Below, in pieces: positions 1 through 9,200 of a DNA stretch of 19,572 nucleotides. Both the position numbers and the translations under genes were made by a program. Location of the stretch: positions 1 to 19,572 of the forward strand of contig PMYF01000632.1 in NCBI GenBank assembly GCA_003171295.1, in the 5' to 3' direction. Source of the DNA: Acidobacteriota bacterium. GTDB lineage: Bacteria; Acidobacteriota; Terriglobia; UBA7540. The first letter of the stretch is position 1. Each line of letters starts with the position of its first letter. The notes under the pieces were generated by a model. The model ran no database searches, was not told where the DNA came from, and saw nothing but the letters and a program-made list of their open reading frames with translations.

Positions 1-3
1 CTG

Positions 4-70
4 ATGGATATATGGATAAGTGGCCGGTTGCGCGGGGCGTTGTTCTCAGACCACTTACCCACATACCCAC
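4..70. repeat. Imperfect inverted repeat at probable IS21 end
   Basis: Bases 4-23 and the reverse complement of 51-70 match at 16 of 20 positions, sharing the core GGATAAGTGG / GGGTAAGTGG. IS21-family ends typically carry several related short repeats of this kind as transposase binding sites. The TG at base 2 could be the outer end of the element. The exact boundary cannot be fixed because the window begins here. Confidence 0.5.
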
Positions 71-99
71 AGGTTCTACGGCGACGACGGCTGCTGACA

Positions 100-492
100 T
101 CAGGTGATCTGTGCAACGGGTACGGCAGCGATGGACTGCAGGCGTCGCTGGCGCAGTCGACGCATGCGCGCAGCAGCGCCGGCCCGTTGCGCCTCGTCCC
201 GGCAGTCTTGACTGCAGAAGCGGGGCAGTGGCCCGGGAAAGTGTTCAACCTCAGCGGTGGTCTGGCACCAGGCACAGGTGAGCGTGACCAGCTGCGCCTG
301 GATCCGGTGGATCCGGGTCGGCAGCGCCGGGGCCTCCGGCTCAGCCGGTAGGGCGCAAGCTGACCGCCCTTCTGCCTCCTGCCGGCAGGTGGTGGTGCAG
401 TAGGCACGTGGCGGCTGGCCGTCGCACTGTGTCCAGTGCACACCGCACTGTGCGCAGACGCGCGGCACCTCGGGATAGCGTGAACGAGCCAT
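100..492 (-). CDS. Small two-zinc-finger protein, IS21 passenger
   Basis: A 130-residue protein, function unrecognised. It has two matching Cys4 modules: C13-x2-C16 ... C32-x3-C36 and C73-x2-C76 ... C93-x3-C97. The linker between the Cys pairs is 15 residues in the first module and 16 in the second. This pattern resembles FCS/MYM-like or treble-clef zinc fingers. An arginine-rich segment follows (about 98-118, with RMRRLRQRR), suggesting nucleic-acid binding. The ATG at 492 is chosen because AGGAG lies about 7 bases upstream; the frame stays open further upstream but the added residues look like out-of-frame translation. It lies 71 bases downstream of istB in the same orientation, inside the element. 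A role as transposition accessory or regulator is inference only. Confidence 0.65.
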   Translation of the reverse strand: MARSRYPEVPRVCAQCGVHWTQCDGQPPRAYCTTTCRQEAEGRSACALPAEPEAPALPTRIHRIQAQLVTLTCAWCQTTAEVEHFPGPLPRFCSQDCRDEAQRAGAAARMRRLRQRRLQSIAAVPVAQIT

Positions 493-563
493 CGACTGCT
501 CCTGGCCGTTACGGGTACTCAGTAGGCGTAACCGACGCCCCGCGGTGCGCGGTCGTGCCCGCA

Positions 564-1328
564 CTAACCGGCGGTCTCTGCTGCCACAGGGAGCGCCGAC
601 GCCGCGCGCCCCTTGGTCCGATACGACGGGCCGGTCAGATAGAAGACCTCGCCATGGTGCAGGAGGCGGTCGAGCAGGGCGGCGGCGAGGGAGACGTCCT
701 GCACAATCTGCGCCCATTCGGTCAGGCTCTTATTCGAGGTAATGATGGTCGGCCGGCAGGTGTACCGGCCAGCAATGATCTCGTAGAGCGCGGGGCCAAA
801 CGCGGCGTCCGTGGGCAGATAGCCCAGTTCGTCCAGGATCAGCACATCGGTGGTCAACAAAGGCTTGAGCAGGCGTTGCCGGCCCAGCGCCGACGTCGTC
901 CGGCGCAACTGGGTGGCCAAGGTTTGCGCGCTGACAAAGCGGGCGGTGGCGCCGAGCTGCACCTGTTTGGTGGCCAGACAAATGGCCAACATAGTTTTCC
1001 CCAGGCCGGGCGGGCCAATCAGGGTCACCGTGGTCGCCTGGCTGACGAAGGTGGGGTCGAGATAGCGCAAGACCACCTGCCGCTTGAGGTCGGGTCGGAA
1101 GCGGAAATCGAACTGTTCGATCGTGGCGGCGAAGGGAAAGCCGGCCTCCTGCAGCCGGCGGGCGGTCGCGGTGTTCGTCCGCGCGATGCACTCCTCCTCG
1201 AGCAGCCCCTGGAGGAAGTCCGTGTAGCTGAGTTCTTGTTCGGCGGCACGTTCCAGCCAAGCCGGCAAGACCGCGGCGGCCTGCGCGAGATGGAGCTGCA
1301 CGAGCAGTGGCGCCAAGGGGTCGGTCAT
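564..1328 (-). CDS. istB: IS21-family helper ATPase IstB
   Basis: A 254-residue AAA+ ATPase related to DnaC, normal length for IstB. In IS21 transposition it binds DNA, oligomerises in an ATP-dependent way and stimulates the IstA transposase. The Walker A motif GPPGLGKT is at about 105-112, Walker B DVLILDELG is at 161-169, and a sensor-like TSN is near 197-199. The preceding helical region (about 1-95) is the usual N-terminal DNA-binding part. The ATG at 1328 overlaps the istA TGA as ATGA, and GGAGG lies about 7 bases upstream, so this start is preferred over the longer open frame to 1361. The protein appears intact, but its partner IstA is not. Confidence 0.93.
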   Translation of the reverse strand: MTDPLAPLLVQLHLAQAAAVLPAWLERAAEQELSYTDFLQGLLEEECIARTNTATARRLQEAGFPFAATIEQFDFRFRPDLKRQVVLRYLDPTFVSQATTVTLIGPPGLGKTMLAICLATKQVQLGATARFVSAQTLATQLRRTTSALGRQRLLKPLLTTDVLILDELGYLPTDAAFGPALYEIIAGRYTCRPTIITSNKSLTEWAQIVQDVSLAAALLDRLLHHGEVFYLTGPSYRTKGRAASALPVAAETAG

Positions 1329-1888
1329 CGGGCCACCTCCGTCCGCTCCAGGTGCACCCACGCTTCATAGACCTGCAACGATCGGTCGACCGTGGTTTGG
1401 GCGGGCTGGCCCGGCACGACCAGGCGTAGCGGCGGCGGGCTGGGCCGGGGATGGTTGAGCAGTACGGCCAGCGCGTCGGCCTGGTACGTGCCGGCCTCAT
1501 CGGCGAGGGCCATAGCGGCCAGGAGATCCGCCGTGCCGTAGGTCTGACCTAGGGCATAGACCGCCCGCAGTTCCTCCGGCAAATGGTCGCGCTGCCGCGA
1601 GGAGAGGGCCGCCAGGAAGGTGGGCGCCACGCCACCTAAACGCAGCAGCGTGTCCCGATAGAGCATGGCCGCTGCCCGCGGCTTGCGCCCGAACAGCGGC
1701 GCAAAGTGTGCGGGATCGACGATCCGTTGCCGCGCACCATCGCGCGCGCGCGGATGATCGGCCAGGCAGAGCTGGTCCCGCCAGATCCGCACCCGGTCGC
1801 GGTGCAGGCGAATGGTCACGGGGGCGCCAACATGGGCAATAGGCACCGAGTAGCGATTGCCCCGCACGGCCACCAGCGCTTCCGGTGA
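1325..1888 (-). pseudogene. istA: IS21 transposase IstA, C-terminal fragment
   Basis: About 187 codons of frame, against roughly 500 in full-length IstA. Homology can be followed from PEALVAVRGNRYSVP, a typical segment after the integrase core, to the end at TGA 1327-1325. The helix-turn-helix and the DDE catalytic domain, which lie in the missing N-terminal two thirds, are absent. In this frame there is a TAG at 1891-1889, immediately beyond the last family-like residues. The GTG at 1873 gives an open frame but is not a real start. The break coincides with the first recognisable codons of the receptor gene on the other strand. Confidence 0.85.
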
Positions 1889-4800
1889 CTATGTGGCAAG
1901 CCCACTCCACATTGGCCGTTACAACGTGAGAGTGGAGAAGGAAGGGTTCAAGACCGCCGTCGCGGGCCCCATTGAGCTGCAAGTCCAGCAGCGCGCAGAA
2001 GTGAACGTGACGCTGGAAGTGGGTCAGACATTGCAGACCGTCGAAGTGAAAGAAGTGACCCCCTTACTGGAGACTCAGACCTCTGAACTCGGCCAAGTGG
2101 TGGACACCCAACGCATGGTGACACTTCCATTGAATGGGCGGAACTTTGCCCAGTTGGCGTTCCTCACCGCGGGCATCGCTCCCACCGAGCCGGGTGCTCG
2201 CAATGAAAGCAGTTACGGCTTCAGTTCCAATGGCGGGCGCTCCTACCAGAACAATTTCCTTCTGGATGGTATTGATAACAATTCGAACCTCACCGACCTG
2301 CTCAACGGAACCAGCTTCGTGGTCCAGCCTTCCGTGGATGCCTTGCAGGAATTCAAGGTGCAAACCAACGCCTACAGCGCGGAATTCGGGCGCGGCAATG
2401 GTGCGATTCTGAACGCGACCATCAAGTCGGGCACCAACCAGTTCCACGGGGTTGGTTACGAGTTCCTTCGCAACGACAAGCTGGATGCGCGCAATTTTTT
2501 TGACGCCTCCCGCGGGGCTTATCAACAGAACCAGTTCGGCGGCACGATTGGCGGGCCCATCCGCCTGGGGCGACTCTACGACGGGCGAAACCGGAGTTTC
2601 TTCTTCTTTGACTATGAAGGCCTCCGCGTTCGCCAGGCGCGCACCTTGACGGCAACGGTACCAACGCCGGCCGAGCAGGCTGGGGATTTTTCATCCCTGC
2701 TGGACATGACCTCTCCCACCGGCGTGCTTGACTGCAACAGTCACATGACTTACGCCGGTGAAATCTTCGATGTGCGGCAGGCAGGCACGGCCAGTGGTAG
2801 TCCCACTGGCCAGTGCGGCGTGCCTTTCGGCTACGACGTGGCGGGAAACCCCTTGAATGTCATCCCCACTACTGCGATGGATCCATTGGCGGCGAAGCTG
2901 CGGAGCCTGTGGCCGGCGCCGAACACTTCCGGGGCGGGTTACAACTTCCTGTCTACCCCCAAGCGGACGGAGGACCGCAACAACTTTGATGCCCGGGTTG
3001 ACCATAAGTTTTCGGACAAGGACACTTCGTTTTACCGGGTCAGCTATGAAAAACAACCGAGCACCATTCCCTCCGTCTTTCAGGCGACGGGTGGAAACGG
3101 TATCGACTTCGCGACCGGCAACGAAGTGAACTTCTACTTGGGATCTGCTTTGAGCGAGACCCATATCTTTACACCCCGCCTCGTGAACGAATTCCGCTTC
3201 GGATACAACCGCGTGAACTCGCACCGGTACCAGTTCAATTACAACCAGGACGTTTCTGCCACGCTGGGGATTCCAGGCGTGCCTTACGCTCCCCTGAACG
3301 GCGGCATGCCGGAGATGGACGTCTCGGGGGTGGACTCGATCGGTGACCCTACCTACCTGCCCTCGCTGGAGATCCAGAACACCTTCAGCCTGAACGACAA
3401 CCTCACCTGGATTCGCGGCCGCCACTCGCTGAAGTTCGGCGGTGAGTTCAAACACGAGGAGTTCACCATCTTCCAGCCGGCAGAACCCCGCGGGCAATTG
3501 GGTTTCGAACCGCTCTTCACCGATAACGCCGGCGCTCCGGGCTCGGGTGGCGCGGGTCTGGCCTCGTTCCTGGTCGGCCTGCCCGATAGTGGCGCCATCA
3601 CCAACCTTCACAACGTGGACTATGTGCGGCCGGACTTCTCGTTCTACGTACAGGATGACTTTAAGGTGAGTTCGCGGCTCACCCTGAACCTGGGGGTCCG
3701 GTACGACCTCTTCATGCCGGTCATGGAGAAGTACAACGCGGAGGGAACTTTTGACCTGGCCACAGGGACCCTCTATGTGCCCAAGGGCCAGACCGCGCAG
3801 CTAACGCCGATCATCCAATCCATCGTACCGATCAGCGCCACCGCGCCTCGTGGGCTGGTGCCCGTGAATAAAACCAATATTGCCCCCCGCATCGGGTTCG
3901 CTTACAAGGCTGCCGATAAACTGGTGCTGCGGGGTGGCTATGGGATCTTTTTCGCCGGTTACGAGACCGGGCCGTGGTCAAATCCCAGCCCGGCTTTCAA
4001 TCCCCCCTTCTTCGTGACGGAGAGCTTCACCGTTCCCTGTCCGTCGCCCTCTGCAAACCCGGCGGCCGGCCAACTGGATTGCAGGATTCCGCGGCTCAAC
4101 AACTTCTCAAATGGATTTCCGTCCGATGCGCTGTCCAATCCCAACACGCCCCAGTTGCTCGGGTTGGACCCGCATATTCGTACACCCTACATGCAACAAT
4201 GGCACCTCTCGGCCCAGTATGAATTGCCCTTTGACACGATGCTGGAGATTGGCTACGGGGGCTCCAAAGGAACCAAGCTCTACACGTTCTTCGACGGCAA
4301 TGAACCCACGCCGACTACTGACTCCACCGCCGCCTATGCTCCCCGCCGGCCGGTCCCCGTGATCGACTCGTCGATCAGCATCTTCAGCTCCGCGGGAAAT
4401 TCCAGCTACAACTCCCTTCAGGCGCGAGCTGAAAAACGCTTCTCTCACGGGGTCTCCTTGATTGCGAGTTACACCTGGGGCCATTCCCTTGATAATGAGT
4501 CGGCGGCCAACCTGGGATCCAATAATAACAGCGGGCCCCGGTTCTTCCGGGCCGATCCGGGATGGGAACGCGGGAATTCTGATTTCGACATCCGCCAACG
4601 TTTTGTTCTCGGGTACATTTGGGAATTGCCTTTCGGGCGAGGCAAGCGCTTCGGGCCCGGTACGGGCAGCGCGCTGAATCAGGTGCTGGGTGGCTGGCAG
4701 GTTTCCGGGATCACCACCATTTCCTCGGGTAACTGGCTGACCATCACCGACGGCAATGGGAACTTCTCGAACTCCACGGGCGGGCAGCGGCCAGACTTGG

Positions 4801-5147
4801 TTTCCGGCCAGAGCGCCAATGGCAAACCCTGCGTCGCCGGAACATTCTTTAACACTTGCGCCTTCACCGACCCTCCCTTGGGATCATTTGGCAACGCAGG
4901 CCGGAATATCATGCAGGGGCCCGGCTTCCAAGTCTGGGATATGTCGCTGCTGAAGGTGTTCCCAATCCGGGAGAAAAGTCGCGTGGAATTCCGCGCGGAA
5001 TTCTTCAACCTGCCGAACCATACCAATTTCACTCCGAGCTGCGCTTACTGCGCCAGCCCCCTGGATATGGCCAGCGGGAGTTACGGGTTTACGACCTCTG
5101 CCAAGTCGCCACGGCAGATTCAGTTCGGGCTGAAGTTCTATTACTGA
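1857..5147 (+). CDS. TonB-dependent receptor (Oar-like), 5'-truncated
   Basis: An outer-membrane transporter of the CarboxypepD_reg/plug/beta-barrel type. Homology begins at about 1875 (TSASGDYV), in the last third of the CarboxypepD_reg domain (GRYNVRVEKEGFK). The ATG at 1857 lies in IS21 sequence and there is no signal peptide, so the first roughly 70-100 residues of the original protein are lost. What remains is normal: the plug motif LPLNGRNFAQL, LDGIDNNSN, then LQEFKVQTNAYSAEFGR and SGTNQFHG leading into the barrel. It ends RQIQFGLKFYY with the expected terminal aromatic. The frame is uninterrupted for about 1090 codons, so the damage is either recent or an assembly join. Without export signals it should be non-functional. 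The substrate is unknown. Confidence 0.88.
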   Translation: MPRTATSASGDYVASPLHIGRYNVRVEKEGFKTAVAGPIELQVQQRAEVNVTLEVGQTLQTVEVKEVTPLLETQTSELGQVVDTQRMVTLPLNGRNFAQLAFLTAGIAPTEPGARNESSYGFSSNGGRSYQNNFLLDGIDNNSNLTDLLNGTSFVVQPSVDALQEFKVQTNAYSAEFGRGNGAILNATIKSGTNQFHGVGYEFLRNDKLDARNFFDASRGAYQQNQFGGTIGGPIRLGRLYDGRNRSFFFFDYEGLRVRQARTLTATVPTPAEQAGDFSSLLDMTSPTGVLDCNSHMTYAGEIFDVRQAGTASGSPTGQCGVPFGYDVAGNPLNVIPTTAMDPLAAKLRSLWPAPNTSGAGYNFLSTPKRTEDRNNFDARVDHKFSDKDTSFYRVSYEKQPSTIPSVFQATGGNGIDFATGNEVNFYLGSALSETHIFTPRLVNEFRFGYNRVNSHRYQFNYNQDVSATLGIPGVPYAPLNGGMPEMDVSGVDSIGDPTYLPSLEIQNTFSLNDNLTWIRGRHSLKFGGEFKHEEFTIFQPAEPRGQLGFEPLFTDNAGAPGSGGAGLASFLVGLPDSGAITNLHNVDYVRPDFSFYVQDDFKVSSRLTLNLGVRYDLFMPVMEKYNAEGTFDLATGTLYVPKGQTAQLTPIIQSIVPISATAPRGLVPVNKTNIAPRIGFAYKAADKLVLRGGYGIFFAGYETGPWSNPSPAFNPPFFVTESFTVPCPSPSANPAAGQLDCRIPRLNNFSNGFPSDALSNPNTPQLLGLDPHIRTPYMQQWHLSAQYELPFDTMLEIGYGGSKGTKLYTFFDGNEPTPTTDSTAAYAPRRPVPVIDSSISIFSSAGNSSYNSLQARAEKRFSHGVSLIASYTWGHSLDNESAANLGSNNNSGPRFFRADPGWERGNSDFDIRQRFVLGYIWELPFGRGKRFGPGTGSALNQVLGGWQVSGITTISSGNWLTITDGNGNFSNSTGGQRPDLVSGQSANGKPCVAGTFFNTCAFTDPPLGSFGNAGRNIMQGPGFQVWDMSLLKVFPIREKSRVEFRAEFFNLPNHTNFTPSCAYCASPLDMASGSYGFTTSAKSPRQIQFGLKFYY

Positions 5148-5163
5148 TCCTTGGCTGCAGCAT

Positions 5164-5202
5164 CTGGAAGGCCCCCGCACTCATCCCGGGGGGGCCTTCC
5201 AG
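5164..5202 (+). terminator. Strong GC-rich hairpin after receptor 1
   Basis: CTGGAAGGCCCCC at 5164-5176 pairs perfectly over 13 bp with its complement at 5190-5202, leaving a 13-base loop. It begins 17 bases after the receptor stop codon. No proper U-tract follows (CTTGTGG), so it may act as a 3' stabilising hairpin or a weak bidirectional terminator rather than a classical intrinsic one. Confidence 0.65.
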
Positions 5203-5209
5203 CTTGTGG

Positions 5210-6239
5210 TCCCTCAGATAGGTGCGAGAATGGTGTTCCCGGTTACTGGGGCGCGGGTCTTCAAAGTAGTCCACGCGCAAGCCCACTTCCCCCCCCTTCC
5301 GGGCCCGCGCATCCTTGTGGCCACACCCTTTGCAGAGGTTAACCCGGGAGATCTGCCCGCAGGCCCGAGCGCGAACATCCCCTGAACTGCGACTGCGACG
5401 ACTCCCCCCATGCCTTTCCATTTTCAACCCTGCAACGTGCTCCCGAATCTCAACGCAGCCGCGCGGCAGTTGCAGGAAGCCGAGAGGCATTTGGAGGGCT
5501 CTCCACCCTGCGAGCGTCTGCCGGTTCTTTGAGCGATCCCCCGAGGGCGGCGCAGAAGGAGGCACTCGTCAGGCCCTCCCGGTCAGATGACCTCTCTGAT
5601 GGAACCTGGAATTGGAACCGATTTAAACATACGTTAATGTAATTTTAACCTTGACAATTAGCCGCTTTGATTGTCAGATTATGTTCTTCCAGTATGTTTA
5701 CGATGTTGGTGTGCAAGGATCTTTCCGAGGCTCGAAGAGTCTGATGCCGATGTTCCGAGAGCCCTCGCTCCAGCCGCGAAGAACCCCATGCTCGCGCCAT
5801 GAGGCAAGGATGGGCTCGTCCTCTCTTTTTGAACCCGATCCAACCGAGCGCCAAGCAGACCACGTGGGGCGGAAGCGAGTGGGGCCTCGCACACCATTTC
5901 TTAGAGAGATTCGGTTTGGGAGATAAGACCGAAGATGATTCTAGCGTAAGTCAAGACGTCGGGTCTCATACGAGTTCAAGAAATACAAGGTCAGCACATT
6001 CCGTGAAGTCGTAATCTGGTTCCGAAACTGGCCCCTTAGAAAAGGAGGGGCCGAAGCTGCTGAAGGGGCGGTCGCATCTTGATTCGAACCTTGGGAGCGC
6101 AACGTGACCTCTTTCCTGCGGGCAATAGGGAGGTCCCAAACGCCATGAGTTGCCATCTGGCGCGAGCAATGGTGGTTCTCGGTTCGATCCTCCCGCCGGG
6201 ACAAACCCCTGCCGGAGAATGTGATTCAGGAGGCGGACA
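5210..6239. other. Long intergenic region without a convincing gene
   Basis: About 1 kb between the two receptors. Several frames of 60-160 codons are open on both strands, but none shows a recognisable domain together with a good ribosome site. A minus-strand frame around 5214-5565 contains a CxxC (NLCKGCGH) in otherwise compositionally odd sequence; I do not call it. The region changes from GC-rich (5210-5590) to AT-rich (5620-5700), where a promoter/operator-like palindrome sits. The tRNA-like GGTTCGATCC at about 6180-6190 lacks a matching T-stem. The right part may be a long untranslated leader of the second receptor. Confidence 0.5.
5651..5682 (+). promoter_or_regulatory. Promoter-like TTGACA box inside a palindrome
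   Basis: A consensus -35 box TTGACA is at 5651-5656. CAGATT or GATTAT at 18-20 bases spacing could serve as a weak -10. The box overlaps a perfect 7-bp inverted repeat, TGACAAT (5652-5658) and ATTGTCA (5670-5676), so a repressor could bind across the promoter. The surrounding 60 bases are unusually AT-rich for this DNA. If used, it would give the downstream receptor a 5' leader of about 550 bases. Confidence 0.4.
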
Positions 6240-9200
6240 ATGACAAGGTATCGCGAGTGGGTAACGGGGCGAGGATGTGCTGGTACTTGCATTTTGGTAA
6301 TGCTTTTGACCTTGCTGCTGGGCGCGGAGCCTTCCTTCGGCCAGACAGTGAACGCGAGTCTATCCGGAGCTGTAGTGGATCCCACGGGTGCCCTCATACC
6401 CGACGCGTCCGTGGTTGCGACGGAGGTGAACACCGGCATCGGCACTACGACGGTCACAGATGCCAACGGAAATTACATCCTTCCCTCGCTTTCTCCGGGC
6501 CATTACAGCATTAGGGTGGAAAAAACGGGTTTCAAGGCCACCGTGCTCTCGGGCATCCAATTGTTGGTCGATCAGAAGGCGCGCATGGATGTCCAGTTGC
6601 AGGTCGGAGAGTTAAGTACGAAGGTGGAGGTTACGAGCGCAGCGCCGCTCGTTGAAACCAGCACCGCCAGTGTCGGGACCGTCATTGGTGCGCAAGAAGT
6701 AGTGGGCCTGCCTCTGAACCTCAGGCGGTTCGGGGCGTTGGCCGTACTGGTTCCGGGCACCGTCACTGACAACGGCGGGTTCGCCTCGAACGCGCAGGGC
6801 TCACCTTTCAGCGAGACCACTTACAGCGCGAATGGCGCCCGCTCCGCCAGCAACAATATTCTGATCGACGGCGCGGATTCCAAGAGCTTAAGCTACGGAG
6901 GTTTTGCTTTGCAGCCTCCTCCGGATGCCATCCAAGAGTTCAAGATTCAAACGAACATTTACTCGGCGGCCTTTGGCAAGACCGCCGGCTCCACGATCAA
7001 CCTGGTGACCAAGTCAGGCACCAACGGGCTGCATGGAAGTGCTTACGAGTTCTTGCGGAACGATGCGCTTGACGCACGGAACTTCTTTGCTACCGGCCGG
7101 CCGGAATTCCGGCGCAACCAGTTTGGGTTTACGGTGGGCGGACCCGTGCGCAAGAACAAGACTTTCTTTTTTGGAAATTATGAAGCGCTGCGCCAAGTCA
7201 AGGGCTCATCACTCACGTCGACAATCCCCACAGCCGGTCAGCTCCAGGGAGATTTTAGCGGTGCTCTGACGGGCAACAAAACGAACCTCTGCAACCCCGA
7301 CCACTTGCACCATCCGGAGCTCGATGCGCCGGGCCTGACCTACGACACCGGTCAACTGTTTGACCCTGCCTCGGAATCTCTGTTTACCTGCCCGGCGGGC
7401 AGTGCCAATACGGGCTCCGCAGTCCTGATCGGCAACCCGATTCCCGGAAACATGATCTCGAGTATTGACCCCGTAGCGCAGAAGGTCATCGCGCTCAACG
7501 CTTTTCCCGTCCCCAATCGGCCGGGGTTCCCGAATTTCGTAAACCAGAAACCCTTGACGCGCAACGATTTCCAGTTCGGAGTGCGAATCGACCACAATTT
7601 CAGCGCTAAGGATCAACTCTCGGCGCGGTACCTTTTCGGTGAAGCCAACATCTTCGATTACTCGAATGCGAACACGACTCTGCCTGGTTTTGGCGATACG
7701 ATTTACTTCCGCGGCCAAAACATGGCGTTGTGGTGGACGCATACTTTCGGGTCCCATCTGCTCAACGAGGCACGTTTTGCATTCCAGCGCAATTACGATG
7801 TTTCCCCTTGTGAGAAGTGTCCCTATCCTGCAGGCTTCATAGCGGGACTGGGCATCGCCAATCTCCACGGTCTCACCCCCAAGGACGAGGGGTTCCCGTA
7901 CTTTGGCTTCGTCAACTTTGCCGGTGTTGGGGATGCTGGTTATGTTCCAACGATCAACCCCGACATGACGGAAAAATATGAGGACAACTTGACCTGGACG
8001 CATGGCCGACACACTGTTGTCGTGGGCACAGACATGCAGTTCTGGCAAGTTTTCCGCGCCGAGACTCCTTTCAACACCCACGGCCAACTGTACTACAACG
8101 GCCAGTTCTCGGGGCTGGGAGGCGAACTTCCGGACGCGACCGGAATCAGCGACATGGCTGATTTCTTGTTGGGCTATCCCGACAACGCGGCACGGACGCT
8201 GCGCTACTTTAACAACAATCAGGTCGGAGGCGGGATCTGGAACTGGTACGCCCAGGATGATTTCAAGATTGGGCCGAATTTGTCTTTCAATGTTGGCCTT
8301 CGTTACGAGTACAGGCGTCCATCGGTGGACAAGCGCGATAACTATGTGACCTTTGTGCCTCTGGGGCCGAAGTTTTCGGGACCGGGCAATGGTACACTCG
8401 TGACGGCAGCCAATGACACTCTCAATGATTCCCTCTGTACCGATTCTTTCTATTCGTACTTGCATACCCCGGACGGCCGGTGTTTGGTCGCTAGTTCAGC
8501 CGAACGAGCCAAGCTCGGATTTACTGGCCGCACCCGCCGATCGCTGATCTACCCGGACCGAAAAGACTTTGCCCCGCGCCTTGGTATGACCTGGCGCCCA
8601 ACAAGTTCAGACAAGCTCGTTGTGCACACCGGCTACGGCATTTTCTACGACCTGCCTAATTTCAACCAACTGCATTTCGTCAACAACAACCCCGTATTCT
8701 CGCCATCCCAGATTTACAACACCACTTTCGGCGCTCCCCCTCCCGTAACCAACGGTGCGCCGACCACGTCGACCACGGTATTTGCCGCGGGTGGTATTCC
8801 ACCTCTTAGTCAGCAGTTTGTTTCGTTGTATGTCTCGCCCAACTACCGGGCGCCCTACATGCAACAGTGGAGTTTCGGCCTGTCTTCCCAGTTAGCGCAA
8901 AACTGGGCCGTGGAGATCAATTACATCGGAACCAAGGGGACGAGGCTGGGCAACTTGCACTTGTTTGCTAATCAGCCAGAACCCGGAGTAGGGGACCTCC
9001 AGTCCAGGCGTCCCTATCCGGATTTCAACATCATGCTCTTCACCACCCCCGACGCTAATTCCGTCTACCATTCCCTGCAGGGAAAGCTGACCAAACGCTT
9101 TTCCAACGGTTTCACTTTGCTGACTGCTTACACCTTGGCTCACTCGATCGATGACAACGAGGGCGACGAGGGGTTTGCAGGCGGAGTTGGCAACTCGGCG

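Larger units (their letters stand above)
1..1886 (-). mobile_element. IS21-family insertion sequence, truncated
   Basis: The order on the minus strand is the istA C-terminal part, then istB overlapping it by ATGA, then a small zinc-finger ORF, then an end-like inverted repeat near base 1. The istA/istB overlap and the IstB ATPase are hallmarks of IS21. The element looks more GC-rich than the receptor gene it abuts. The istA-proximal end is missing: no terminal repeat is seen near 1886, and istA homology stops where receptor coding begins. The other end may lie at about bases 2-70, where TG-starting sequence and related repeats occur, but it could extend beyond the window. The element cannot transpose by itself because the transposase catalytic core is absent. 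Confidence 0.85.

Noticed and set aside
4..1370. Plus-strand open frames across the IS region, including one of 320 codons at 408-1370
   Set aside because: They are antisense to istB and the zinc-finger gene, show no recognisable domain, and arise from high GC at codon position three.
5089..5565. Minus-strand frame with CxxC as a possible decayed transposase
   Set aside because: No transposase motif, no ribosome site, and it runs antisense into the receptor end and its hairpin.
6165..6206. tRNA-like TPsiC sequence GGTTCGATCC before the second receptor
   Set aside because: The bases around the loop do not form the 5-bp T stem, and no acceptor or anticodon arm can be paired nearby.
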